From positions 54,059-118,058 of the forward strand of contig CAIQDI010000014.1 of NCBI GenBank assembly GCA_903870545.1: a stretch of 64,000 bases of DNA, given 5' to 3'. Source of the DNA: an uncultured Pseudomonadota bacterium (GTDB lineage: Bacteria > Pseudomonadota > Gammaproteobacteria > Methylococcales > Methylomonadaceae). Both the position numbers and the translations under genes were made by a program. Under the pieces are notes generated by a model. It ran no database searches, was not told the DNA's origin, and saw only the letters and a program-made list of their open reading frames with translations. Position 1 is the stretch's first letter; the number at the start of each line of letters is the position of its first letter. Below are positions 51,133-60,986 of the stretch, piece after piece.

Positions 51133-52785
51133 TTAAAGTACGTCCAAACGCGCTCGAAAATGAATGCCTGCATCTTGTAAATCACCTTGTTGATTTTGTG
51201 TCGGTTGATTCAAAGCGTAACCGTAATAAAACTCGCTATGAAAGGGCTTCCAATCCAGTTCAAACCCCGCGCCAACTGAAAACAAATTTTGCGTTTTTTC
51301 GCCTTGATTCCACGCACTGCCATAATCCACAAACGGTACCAGATAAAGATGCGCCAACGCATTCAAGTTTGTGACTGCCAAAACCGGATAACGGTATTCT
51401 GCCGACACGTTATAACCCTCGTCGCAGACTAATTGATTTTCGCGATAACCGCGCACCGTTCCCATGCCGCCAATCGCCATGCGTTCTAACGGCAATAATT
51501 TATCTTTGCTTAATTGACTGTTGCCACGCAAAACTACTTGCGAACCGTCTTCATTTACCCGATAGGCATATTGCGCCTGACCTAACCACGCAAAAAAATC
51601 GCTATTCTTTTTCGGCGTTGCGCCAAGCGTATTCAAACCCACGCTAAACGTCGAACGTAACGACAGCGCGTGATTTTCCCAGCGTTGCACATAATCTTGA
51701 AAAGCACGCCAAACGGTCGCTTGCGTATGACCGGTTGAATCACCGGCGACAAATGAAAACGGTTTGCCGTCTAAATAGGTTTGATTTTCGCGAATGGCGA
51801 GCAACGTGCCGAAATTCAAACGTTGTTTTGACGTGTTAATTAACGGATGACTGATGCCACCTTCTAAATTATGCACTTGGCTGGTGACGTTAATTTTGCG
51901 AATCGGTTGCTCTTGAACCGACGAATCGCCTTCGTCAAAACGAAAAAAAACTTGCGTGTCTTGGTCAGTAATCGGCACGTTAAAACCGCCGGTGTAACGA
52001 TTTGAACCCGCGCTGGTATAAAACGTGAAATCCAATAAATCGCCAAAACCCGTGAGATTTCGCGCCCAACCATTCACGCCAAAGGCTTCTGCGCCAATCG
52101 ACGGTGGACGTTGATTATTGCCCAGCAAACTGAGTTGATAAGGTTGGGCGCGGGTCACATCGACATCGAGAATACTTTGCCCCGACGTGCCTGGCAAAAT
52201 GCGTCCGTTCATTTGTTCAATCAGCGGGTCGGTCAAGAGCATTTGAAAGCGGTCTTGTAACGCTTGTAAATTCAGCGGTTGTTCCGAATCGCCACGCAAA
52301 CGATTGGCAATATAGCCTTCGCGCAAACCGTTTTGACCGTGAATTAGAATTTCTTCTAAACGTCCTTCTAACATTTTGAAATGCAAAACGCCGTCTTTGA
52401 AAGCGTCCGCCGTCAAAATCGCGCCCGAATTTACATAACCTTGGTCGATATAACGTTGCGTAATTTTCAAACGCAAATCTTCTACTTCCATAAGCGTCAC
52501 ATCGCGTCGTTCAAAAGGTTGCACCAAGTCGCGCAACGCTTTTTCATCCAAAACCGTATTGCCATCAAATTCAATTCGGCTTATTTCAAAGTGGCGTTGT
52601 TTGCTGGTTTGTTGGGGGATATTTTCAGGGACGGCGGGAAGTTTGAAATCAGGGAGTTTTTGTTCGACGGCGGGCGGTTGAAGTAAGGGTCGCATATTTG
52701 GGCGATCCATCGATTCAGAACCGCCGCCTTCTGCCCAAGATAAAATCGGACAGCCCAAAGCAATAAAAATAAGTAGTCTTTGCAT
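51133..52785 (-). CDS. ShlB/FhaC/HecB family hemolysin secretion/activation protein (TpsB)
   Basis: POTRA-like (FEISRIEFDGNTVLDEKALRDLVQPFE), barrel, GGMGTVRGYRENQLVCDEGYNVSAEYRYPVL. Confidence 0.94.
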   Translation of the reverse strand: MQRLLIFIALGCPILSWAEGGGSESMDRPNMRPLLQPPAVEQKLPDFKLPAVPENIPQQTSKQRHFEISRIEFDGNTVLDEKALRDLVQPFERRDVTLMEVEDLRLKITQRYIDQGYVNSGAILTADAFKDGVLHFKMLEGRLEEILIHGQNGLREGYIANRLRGDSEQPLNLQALQDRFQMLLTDPLIEQMNGRILPGTSGQSILDVDVTRAQPYQLSLLGNNQRPPSIGAEAFGVNGWARNLTGFGDLLDFTFYTSAGSNRYTGGFNVPITDQDTQVFFRFDEGDSSVQEQPIRKINVTSQVHNLEGGISHPLINTSKQRLNFGTLLAIRENQTYLDGKPFSFVAGDSTGHTQATVWRAFQDYVQRWENHALSLRSTFSVGLNTLGATPKKNSDFFAWLGQAQYAYRVNEDGSQVVLRGNSQLSKDKLLPLERMAIGGMGTVRGYRENQLVCDEGYNVSAEYRYPVLAVTNLNALAHLYLVPFVDYGSAWNQGEKTQNLFSVGAGFELDWKPFHSEFYYGYALNQPTQNQQGDLQDAGIHFRARLDVL

Positions 52786-52812
52786 AAATTAAGACCTCTC
52801 AAATTAAGTTAC

Positions 52813-52932
52813 GACGCAAAACGACGATTGAGGCGCAATGCTTCCTCGCAATAAAATCGTCGTTTTTCGAGCGTCTAAAAATCTAAAAAATCAAACTGCT
52901 GTGCGTTTCGATAAGTTCAATCGCGCTCACCG
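52813..52932 (-). pseudogene. decayed copy of the 5' coding region of the APH/AAA gene at 39438-40964
   Basis: Near-identical to 40748-40918 with ~50 bp internal deletion and an in-frame TAG replacing TCG (...TTTTTTAGATTTTTAGACG). Confidence 0.85.
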
Positions 52933-53940
52933 CAATACGCCGGTCGAACTGGAATAACTATCTAAAACCTGCACATAATTCGCGCGTTCATACGCACTCG
53001 GATCAATGGCGTTTTGTTGGCTAACACTGCCTTTGAGCTGTTCAATCGATTTATACTCATGCGCGATTAGCCAGTGTTCCAATTCCGTCAAAATTTCGGT
53101 TAAGCGTCCCACGCCTTGTTTTAACAAAACGCTGCAAAGTTGCACCACATCTGCGCCCGCCAATAAGGCTTTCACAATATCGGGCGTTTCATGAAAACCG
53201 CCAGTCACGCCAATCGAAAGCGTTGTCCGACCGTACAATAACGCCGTCCAACGAATGCGTAATAAGGCTTCCGACGCAGTTGATAATTCTAATTTCGGCA
53301 CGACTTGCAAGGTGTCCAAATCAATATCGGGCTGATAAAAACGGTTGAAAATGGTGATGCCATTTGCGCCCGCCGCTTCCAAACGTTTAACAAAATGAAT
53401 CGGCGAACTAAACTGTGACGAAATTTTCATCGCAATCGGAACGCTAACGTGGGCTTTCAATTCGCGCAAAATGTCTAAATAACGATTTTCGACCGCGTCG
53501 CTACTTTCTTTGCCATTTGCCGCCAGATGATAGATATTCAACTCTAACGCATCCGCGCCCGCTTGTTCTAATTGCTGACCGTAATCCACCCAACCGTTTA
53601 ACGACGTGCCATTCAAACTGGCAATCACCGGAATCGATAACGCCGATTTGAGTTTTTGCAGATGCGTCAGATATTTTTCTTGATAGGTTTGAATGTTATT
53701 CGACACGGGATGAAACGAATCCGCTTCACCGTGTCCAATCGCTTGCTGATAAAAAAAGCGTTCCATTTGCTGCGATTCCGATTCGATTTTTTCTTCAAAT
53801 AGCGAATACACCACCAACGCCGCCGCGCCGGCATCTTCCAAACGCCGCGCACTGTCTACGTCTTTACTCAACGGCGACGCGGAAGGCACTAACGGATTCG
53901 CTAATTTCAAACCCAAATAATGTGTCGTTAAATCAATCAT
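52927..53940 (-). CDS. dihydroorotate dehydrogenase-like protein
   Basis: DLTTHYLGLKLANPLVPSASPLSKDVDSARRLEDAGAAALVVYSLFEE; TGGFHETPDIVKALLAGADVVQLCSVLL; overlaps nifJ. Confidence 0.93.
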   Translation of the reverse strand: MIDLTTHYLGLKLANPLVPSASPLSKDVDSARRLEDAGAAALVVYSLFEEKIESESQQMERFFYQQAIGHGEADSFHPVSNNIQTYQEKYLTHLQKLKSALSIPVIASLNGTSLNGWVDYGQQLEQAGADALELNIYHLAANGKESSDAVENRYLDILRELKAHVSVPIAMKISSQFSSPIHFVKRLEAAGANGITIFNRFYQPDIDLDTLQVVPKLELSTASEALLRIRWTALLYGRTTLSIGVTGGFHETPDIVKALLAGADVVQLCSVLLKQGVGRLTEILTELEHWLIAHEYKSIEQLKGSVSQQNAIDPSAYERANYVQVLDSYSSSTGVLR

Positions 53941-56900
53941 TGCCGTTCTCCTGTTTGAGTTGAATTTTCAGGGCAGAAACGCTCGTGGTGTCGCGCCACT
54001 CCAAATCCGCTAATTGTTTGTAAAAATGGTAGCGATTTTTCACATCTTGTTGCGCTTGCGCTAAAAATTGTTCTGCCTCGTCGGGATGCGTTTGCCATAA
54101 CATGCTAAATCGAGTTTCAGTTTGCACAAAATCGCGGTACGGAATCGATGGTTCAGCGGAATCCAAGTGCATCGGATTTTTACCTTGTTTAATTTTGCTG
54201 GGGTCAAACCGAAACAAATTCCAATGCCCACTTTTTACCGCTAAATTTTGTTGGCGATGATTATTCGACAAATCCACACCGTGCGCGATACAAGGTGCGT
54301 AAGCAATAATAATCGACGGACCATCGTGCGCTTCAGCCTCTAAAAACGCATTGAGCGTTTGCGTATCTTTGCCTGCATACGCAACGTGCGCGACATACAC
54401 ATTGCCGTAATCCATCGCTAATAATGCCAAATCTTTTTTGGCGGTTGCTTTGCCGCCTGCTGAAAATTTTGCTACCGCGCCTAATGGCGTTGATTTCGAT
54501 GTTTGTCCGCCGGTGTTGGAATAAACTTCGGTATCCAAAACCAAAATGTTGACGTTGCGCCCGCTTGCCAAAACGTGATCTAAACCGCCGTAACCAATGT
54601 CATACGCCCAGCCGTCACCGCCAATAATCCACACGCTTTTTTTGCATAAACTATCGGCGATTTGCGCCAATATTTGCGCGGCTGGATTGGTCAAAGTGGG
54701 TAATTGTTGTTTGAGTTTTTCGACGCGCTCGCGCTGTTCGTAAATGCCTGCTTCGTCGGATTGGTCAGCGTTCAAAATAGAATCGGTGAACTCTTCGCCG
54801 CACGATTCACGCAATGAAGCCAATAATTCTTTGGCGTATTCCTGTTGTTTATCGAGAGCAACGCGCATGCCTAAACCGAATTCGGCGTTGTCTTCAAATA
54901 GCGAATTACTCCACGCCACGCCACGTCCTTCGGCGTTTTTCGTCCACGGCGTGGTCGGTAAATTACCGCCATAAATCGACGAACAACCTGTTGCATTAGC
55001 GACCACCATTCGGTCGCCAAATAATTGTGACGCAAGTTTAATGTAAGGCGTTTCGCCGCATCCAACGCACGCGCCGGAAAATTCAAACAACGGTTGTAAC
55101 ACCATCGCGCCTTTGATGGTATTGGTTTTCAACAAACGGCGGTCATATTCAGGAATCGTTAAAAAGAAATCCCAATTTTCGCGTTCAGCTTCACGCAAAG
55201 GCGGTTGCGGCTGCATATTTAAAGCCTTGCGGCTGGCGTTGGATTTATCGCGAATCGGACAAATATCGACGCACAAATTACAACCGGTGCAATCTTCGGG
55301 CGCAACTTGATAACTGATTTCCAAACCGTCGGGAAAATCTTTGCCTAACATTGGCGCGTGTTTGAAGGTTTCGGGCGAATTTTCTAAAAGGTCGGTTGAA
55401 TAAATTTTGCTGCGAATCACAGAATGCGGGCAAACCATGACGCATTTGCCGCATTGCGTACACAAATCAGTTTCCCAAACGGGAATTTCTAACGCTAAAT
55501 TGCGTTTTTCAAATGCCGCCGTTCCCGTTGGAAACGTGCCATCAATCGGCATCGCGCTAACCGGCAACGAATCGCCACGACCCGCAATAATTTCACCCGT
55601 GACCCGTTTCACAAAATCAGGCGCAGAATCGGGAATAATAGATTTAATTTCAAACGGCGTACAAACCTTGGTTTGTAACGGAATGGCGTGCAAATTCGCC
55701 AGCGTTTCATCAATCGCGTTCATATTCAGTTCGACCATACGCGACCCTTTTTTACCGTATGTTTTTTTAACGGCGTGCTTAATCGCGGCAATCGCTTCGT
55801 TTTCTGGCAACACGCCCGAAATCGCAAAAAAACAGGTTTGCATAATCGTGTTAATGCGTCTGCCCATGCCGGTTTTTTCAGCGACGGCGTAACCGTCAAT
55901 CACATAAAACCGAATGTTTTTATCGAGCATTTGCTGCTGCATTTTATCGGATAACGAAGCCCAAACGTGTTCGACTGATTCGGGTGAATTCAGCAAAAAA
56001 ACCGCGTCCTTTGCGGCATTGGCGAGCATATCGTAACGTTCTAAGAACATCGTTTGATGGCAACCGATAAAATTCGCGTCGTTTTCAGCGATCAAATAGG
56101 TTGAATGAATGGGTTTCACGCCAAAGCGCAAATGTGAAACGGTAATCGCGCCGGACTTTTTCGAGTCATAAACGAAATAACCTTGTGCGTTTAAAGCGGT
56201 TTCTTCGCCGATAATTTTGATGGTGTTTTTATTCGCGCCAACGGTACCGTCGCTTCCCAGCCCGTAAAACATCGCCTGAAAAGTTTCCAACAGCGCGTCC
56301 GTTCGATAACTTGCGTCCCAATTCAAACTGGTGTGCGTGACATCGTCGTGAATGCCGATGGTGAAATTATTTTTGGGTTGCGACTGTTTGAGTTCGTCGA
56401 AAATCGCTTTAATCATTCCCGACGTAAATTCTTTGGATGACAAACCGTAACGTCCGCCGACCACTTTGGGTAATTCTGAAAATTTCGACGCGCCACTGAT
56501 ATAATTTTGAGCAATCGCCGCTAACACGTCTTTGTAAAGCGGTTCGCCGTCTGCGCCCGCTTCTTTGGTTCGGTCTAAAACAGCAATTTTTCGACACGTT
56601 TTCGGCAAGGCGGCAAGCAAATTTTCGGCATCAAACGGACGATATAAACGCACTTTCAATAAGCCAACTGATTCGCCTTGTCGATTCAAATACTCCAGCG
56701 TTTCGGTGACAGCTTCTGCACCTGAACCCATGATAATAATCACGCGCTCGGCGTTTTCTGAACCGACATATTCAAACAAACGATAAGCGCGACCGGTCAA
56801 CGCAGCAAATTTATCCATGGCATTTTGCACAATCGCAGGCATCGCGGCGTAATGCGAATTGACCGATTCACGCCCTTGAAAATACACGTCTGGATTTTGT

Positions 56901-57559
56901 GCCGTGCCACGCATGACAGGTTTATCAGGCGTTAACGCACGGTTTCGATGCGCGATAATCCACGCTTCGTCAATCATGGCGCGAAAAACGTTGTCATCAA
57001 ATGTGTGAATTTTAGCGACTTCGTGCGAGGTTCGGAAACCATCAAAAAAATGCAACATGGGAATGCGACTTTCCAGTGCGACAGCATGAGCAATCAACGC
57101 AAAATCCAAAACTTCTTGCGGCGAATTGGAACACAACATAGCAAATCCGGTCATTCGCGCCGCCATCACGTCGCTGTGATCGCCAAAAATCGACAATCCC
57201 TGATACGCCAACGAACGCGCGGCAATATGAAAAACGGTCGGCGTTAATTCACCGGCGATTTTGTACATATTCGGCAGCATCAATAACAAACCTTGAGACG
57301 CGGTGAATGTCGTAGCAAGAGAACCTGCTTGCAACGCGCCATGAATGGCTCCCGCCGCGCCCGCTTCACTTTGCATTTCAATTACTTGCGGAACGGTTCC
57401 CCACAAATTGGTTTGACCTTGTGACGACCATTCGTCTGACCATTCACCCATTGGCGTGGCAGGCGTGATAGGATAAATAGCGATGACTTCGCTGAGTTTG
57501 TGCGCGACCGTCGCGGCGGCTTGATTGCCATCGATGGTAAGAGTGTGCTGATTTCGCAT
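53933..57559 (-). CDS. nifJ: pyruvate:ferredoxin (flavodoxin) oxidoreductase
   Basis: NQAAATVAHKLSEVIAIYPITPATPMGEWSDEW; two 4Fe-4S motifs CTQCGKCVMVCPH / CTGCNLCVDICP; ACVGCGETPYIKL; GGDGWAYDIGYGGLDHVLASG. Confidence 0.98.
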   Translation of the reverse strand: MRNQHTLTIDGNQAAATVAHKLSEVIAIYPITPATPMGEWSDEWSSQGQTNLWGTVPQVIEMQSEAGAAGAIHGALQAGSLATTFTASQGLLLMLPNMYKIAGELTPTVFHIAARSLAYQGLSIFGDHSDVMAARMTGFAMLCSNSPQEVLDFALIAHAVALESRIPMLHFFDGFRTSHEVAKIHTFDDNVFRAMIDEAWIIAHRNRALTPDKPVMRGTAQNPDVYFQGRESVNSHYAAMPAIVQNAMDKFAALTGRAYRLFEYVGSENAERVIIIMGSGAEAVTETLEYLNRQGESVGLLKVRLYRPFDAENLLAALPKTCRKIAVLDRTKEAGADGEPLYKDVLAAIAQNYISGASKFSELPKVVGGRYGLSSKEFTSGMIKAIFDELKQSQPKNNFTIGIHDDVTHTSLNWDASYRTDALLETFQAMFYGLGSDGTVGANKNTIKIIGEETALNAQGYFVYDSKKSGAITVSHLRFGVKPIHSTYLIAENDANFIGCHQTMFLERYDMLANAAKDAVFLLNSPESVEHVWASLSDKMQQQMLDKNIRFYVIDGYAVAEKTGMGRRINTIMQTCFFAISGVLPENEAIAAIKHAVKKTYGKKGSRMVELNMNAIDETLANLHAIPLQTKVCTPFEIKSIIPDSAPDFVKRVTGEIIAGRGDSLPVSAMPIDGTFPTGTAAFEKRNLALEIPVWETDLCTQCGKCVMVCPHSVIRSKIYSTDLLENSPETFKHAPMLGKDFPDGLEISYQVAPEDCTGCNLCVDICPIRDKSNASRKALNMQPQPPLREAERENWDFFLTIPEYDRRLLKTNTIKGAMVLQPLFEFSGACVGCGETPYIKLASQLFGDRMVVANATGCSSIYGGNLPTTPWTKNAEGRGVAWSNSLFEDNAEFGLGMRVALDKQQEYAKELLASLRESCGEEFTDSILNADQSDEAGIYEQRERVEKLKQQLPTLTNPAAQILAQIADSLCKKSVWIIGGDGWAYDIGYGGLDHVLASGRNVNILVLDTEVYSNTGGQTSKSTPLGAVAKFSAGGKATAKKDLALLAMDYGNVYVAHVAYAGKDTQTLNAFLEAEAHDGPSIIIAYAPCIAHGVDLSNNHRQQNLAVKSGHWNLFRFDPSKIKQGKNPMHLDSAEPSIPYRDFVQTETRFSMLWQTHPDEAEQFLAQAQQDVKNRYHFYKQLADLEWRDTTSVSALKIQLKQENGND

Positions 57560-57670
57560 TGGACAATCCTCATAATTTAAGTAAAAAGAAGTATGACATT
57601 TTGCTTTGCATTTTGAGTCTTGAGTTTACAACGGCAACGAAAAATATGTTAAATTTTTTAGGAGAAATTT

Positions 57671-58876
57671 ATGAATAAATCAATAACAGGCTGCATTTTC
57701 GTCATATTGTTCATGATGAGTTCTGTTTTTAATGTTGGCAGAGCGAATTCGGATATAAAACAATCGAATCAAGTAACTGAAATGATTGATATAGAAGCGT
57801 TTGTGCGCTCGAATTGTCCGCACTGCGCGGCGGCGGAAGAATTTTTAAATGTGTTACAACTGGAACAACCGAATTTGCGAATTGTTATTCATAACGTGAC
57901 TCAAGATTCGGCGGCGTTGGAACGGTTGGAATTACTCGCGCAATCGCAAAAAATAGGCGCGATTCGTGTCCCCGCCATGCAAATTAACGGGCAATTGATT
58001 ATTGGTTATTCCGATGAAACGACGACGGGGAAATTGATTCGCAGTATTTTGGCATCGCCGCAAAAATCGACACCTCAAAATGAGGCGGGAAGTTGTGAAA
58101 TTGAAACGGCTTTATCGTGCGAAGCACCACAGGCAAACATTCCTGAAACGTTTGAATTGAATTTTTTGGGACAGAAAATAACGCTTACCGAAATCGGTTT
58201 GCCGCTGTTCACAGTGACGATGGGATTGCTCGATGGCTTTAATCCGTGTTCGATGTGGGTGTTGATTTTGATGATTTCGTTGCTTGCGCCAATGCGTAAT
58301 CGCTGGCGAATGTTGGCGATTGCGGGAACGTTTGTGGCGGTTGAAGGCATTGCTTATTTTGCGTTTATGACGGCGTGGCTAAATCTTTTTTTGTGGATTG
58401 GTTTATCACGAATTTCTGAAATTGCGATTGCGCTGATTGCGTTGGTTGCCGGCGCGATTAACCTCAAAGATTTTTGGCGTTTTGGTTGGGGCGTATCGTT
58501 GTCGATTCCGAATGCGGCAAAAACAGGCATTTATGCTCGACTTCGCACTATTCTCACGGCTCAAAATATGACGGGGGCGATTATCGGCACGGTGATTTTA
58601 GCGATTTTGGTTCAGATGGTTGAGTTCATGTGTACGTCAGGCTTTCCAGCACTTTACACACGAATTTTGACGCTGCAACACTTGAGCGACGCGGGTTATT
58701 ACGGCTATTTGTTGTTGTACAACGTGGCGTATATGTTTGATGATTTTGTGATTTTAGGTGTTGGAATTTTAACGCTGAGTCAACGACGTTTACAGGAAAA
58801 AGAAGGACGTTGGCTTAAATTGATTAGTGGTTTAGTGATGGTTGGTTTAGGTGCATATTTATTGGCGGCTCATTAA
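57671..58876 (+). CDS. thioredoxin/glutaredoxin-like N-domain fused to DsbD/CcdA-like membrane domain
   Basis: Signal/TM, SNCPHCAAAEEFL redox motif, then multi-TM with LLDGFNPCSMWVLILMISLLAPM. Confidence 0.75.
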   Translation: MNKSITGCIFVILFMMSSVFNVGRANSDIKQSNQVTEMIDIEAFVRSNCPHCAAAEEFLNVLQLEQPNLRIVIHNVTQDSAALERLELLAQSQKIGAIRVPAMQINGQLIIGYSDETTTGKLIRSILASPQKSTPQNEAGSCEIETALSCEAPQANIPETFELNFLGQKITLTEIGLPLFTVTMGLLDGFNPCSMWVLILMISLLAPMRNRWRMLAIAGTFVAVEGIAYFAFMTAWLNLFLWIGLSRISEIAIALIALVAGAINLKDFWRFGWGVSLSIPNAAKTGIYARLRTILTAQNMTGAIIGTVILAILVQMVEFMCTSGFPALYTRILTLQHLSDAGYYGYLLLYNVAYMFDDFVILGVGILTLSQRRLQEKEGRWLKLISGLVMVGLGAYLLAAH

Positions 58877-58950
58877 ACGTGGGCATATTTGAATTGGTAT
58901 TTACTGCGGAGGTATTGGGTGTTTTTTTATTTGTGTATTTAAGCATTTAA

Positions 58951-59042
58951 TGGCGGAGAGTGAGGGGTTCGAACCCTCGATGGGAGTTAAAGCCCATACT
59001 CCCTTAGCAGGGGAGCGCCTTCAGCCGCTCGGCCAACTCTCC
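58951..59042 (-). tRNA. tRNA-Ser(GCT), CCA encoded
   Basis: Minus strand GGAGAGTTGGCCGAGCGGCTGAAGGCGCTCCCCTGCTAAGGGAG...GGTTCGAACCCCTCACTCTCCGCCA; long variable arm; anticodon GCT. Confidence 0.97.
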
Positions 59043-59055
59043 GGAACTTGTGTTA

Positions 59056-59247
59056 CTAATCTTCGATTTTAGATGAATCAGATTGCTCTTTTTTGATTCT
59101 ATCGTATATTTCTTCTCTGTGTACAGATACCTCTTGCGGGGCGTTTACACCTATGCGAACTTGATTGCCTTTTACGCCTAAAACAGTAACGGTTACTTCG
59201 TCACCAATCATTAACGTTTCCCCTACCCTACGAGTCAAGATAAGCAC
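59056..59247 (-). CDS. csrA: carbon storage regulator CsrA
   Basis: [51 protein letters not shown]. Confidence 0.98.
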   Translation of the reverse strand: MLILTRRVGETLMIGDEVTVTVLGVKGNQVRIGVNAPQEVSVHREEIYDRIKKEQSDSSKIED

Positions 59248-59356
59248 AACTAACTCCCTTTAATAATTTGAACTCTTCGCCGTCTGATACGGCGAAGAAC
59301 AATCAAGATTCGAAAATTATAACAAATTTTGAAAAATAATAAAGCTCAAATCACGT

Positions 59357-60574
59357 TTATACATGTTCTAAACCAAATGCACTGTGCAAAGCGCGAACAG
59401 CTAACTCTAAATATTTTTCATCTACTACAACCGAAATTTTAATTTCAGAAGTCGCAATCATCCGAATGTTAATCCCTTCGTCAGCTAACGTTTTAAACAT
59501 CGTGCTAGCAATTCCGGCGTGTGAACGCATTCCAACGCCAACAATCGACACTTTCACAATATCGTTATCGCCCGTCACATGACGCGCTCCCAAGTCGGTG
59601 CAAATCGCTTCTAAAATCGTTTTTGCGCGTTGAAAATCGTTGCGATGAACCGTAAAAGTAAAATCCGTTGTCGCATCGTCGGCGATATTTTGGACGATCA
59701 TATCGACTTCGATATTCGCATCGGCAATCGGTCCTAAAATTTTATAAGCAATGCCAGGCAAATCTGGCACGCCCGTAATGGTTAATTTCGCTTCGTCACG
59801 ATTAAAAGCAATACCTGAAATTAACGCACTTTCCATTTGTGATTCCTCATAAGTAATTAACGTGCCGTTACCTTCTGCAAACGAAGACAACACGCGCAAT
59901 GCAACATTGTATTTTCCCGCAAATTCGACGGAACGAATCTGCAAAATTTTTGAACCCAAACTCGCCATTTCGAGCATTTCTTCAAACGTAATTCTATCTA
60001 AACGCCGCGCTTTCGGTTCAACGCGCGGGTCAGTCGTATAAACGCCATCCACGTCAGTATAAATATGACATTCATCGGCTTTCAACGCCGCCGCTAACGC
60101 CACAGCGGTTGTATCTGAACCGCCACGACCCAGCGTTGTGATATTGCCGCCTTCGTCAACGCCTTGAAAACCCGCGACCACAACCACTTTGCCTTCGGCT
60201 AAATCTGTCCGAATGCGCGTGTCGTCGATTTCTTTGATTCGCGCCTTGGTAAAACTGCTGTCCGTTAAAATCCGAACTTGCGTTCCCGTGTACGAACACG
60301 CGGGGCAACCGATTTCATTTAAACGCATACTCAACAACGCAACCGTGATTTGTTCGCCCGTTGAAACCATCGCATCGAGTTCACGTTCATTCGGTTCATC
60401 TTGCATTTCTTTCGCTAAACCGATTAAACGATTAGTTTCGCCGCTCATTGCCGAAAGAACAACGACTAAATCGTCGCCGGTCTCGCGGACTTTTTTAACA
60501 CGTTCGGCGACGGCTTTGATGCGTTCGATTGAACCCACCGACGTGCCACCGAATTTATAAACATAAAGTGCCAT
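59357..60574 (-). CDS. lysC: aspartate kinase
   Basis: VYKFGGTSVGSIERIKAVAERV; TLGRGGSDTTAVALAAALKADECHIYTDVDGVYTTDPR; two ACT domains. Confidence 0.98.
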   Translation of the reverse strand: MALYVYKFGGTSVGSIERIKAVAERVKKVRETGDDLVVVLSAMSGETNRLIGLAKEMQDEPNERELDAMVSTGEQITVALLSMRLNEIGCPACSYTGTQVRILTDSSFTKARIKEIDDTRIRTDLAEGKVVVVAGFQGVDEGGNITTLGRGGSDTTAVALAAALKADECHIYTDVDGVYTTDPRVEPKARRLDRITFEEMLEMASLGSKILQIRSVEFAGKYNVALRVLSSFAEGNGTLITYEESQMESALISGIAFNRDEAKLTITGVPDLPGIAYKILGPIADANIEVDMIVQNIADDATTDFTFTVHRNDFQRAKTILEAICTDLGARHVTGDNDIVKVSIVGVGMRSHAGIASTMFKTLADEGINIRMIATSEIKISVVVDEKYLELAVRALHSAFGLEHV

Positions 60575-60605
60575 TTCTTTTGAACTCTCTAATCTAAAAT
60601 GTTTT

Positions 60606-60947
60606 CTACACTACTTTTTTGACGAATTCTGATTTCAATTGCATCGCGCCAATGCCTTCGATGCGGCAATCAATATCGTGGTCGCCATCGACCAAACGAA
60701 TGATTTTTACTTTCGTGCCGACTTTGACAACGTTGGATGAACCTTTGATTTTTAAATCTTTAATCACGGTAATCATGTCGCCATCGTTTAAAACGTTGCC
60801 GTTTGCATCTTTGACTACTTTCACGTCGTCCGTTTCAGCGGCAGCGTTTTTGTCCCATTCGTGTCCACATTCTGGACAAATAAACATTTCACCGTCTTCG
60901 TAAGTGAATTCTGAACTGCATTTTGGACATTTTGGTAAGTTGCTCAT
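60606..60947 (-). CDS. PhnA/YjdM family zinc ribbon protein
   Basis: [28 protein letters not shown]...[67 protein letters not shown]. Confidence 0.94.
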   Translation of the reverse strand: MSNLPKCPKCSSEFTYEDGEMFICPECGHEWDKNAAAETDDVKVVKDANGNVLNDGDMITVIKDLKIKGSSNVVKVGTKVKIIRLVDGDHDIDCRIEGIGAMQLKSEFVKKVV

Positions 60948-60986
60948 GGTTTTTCCTTAGTTGTAATAATAAAATTTTTTGGTATG

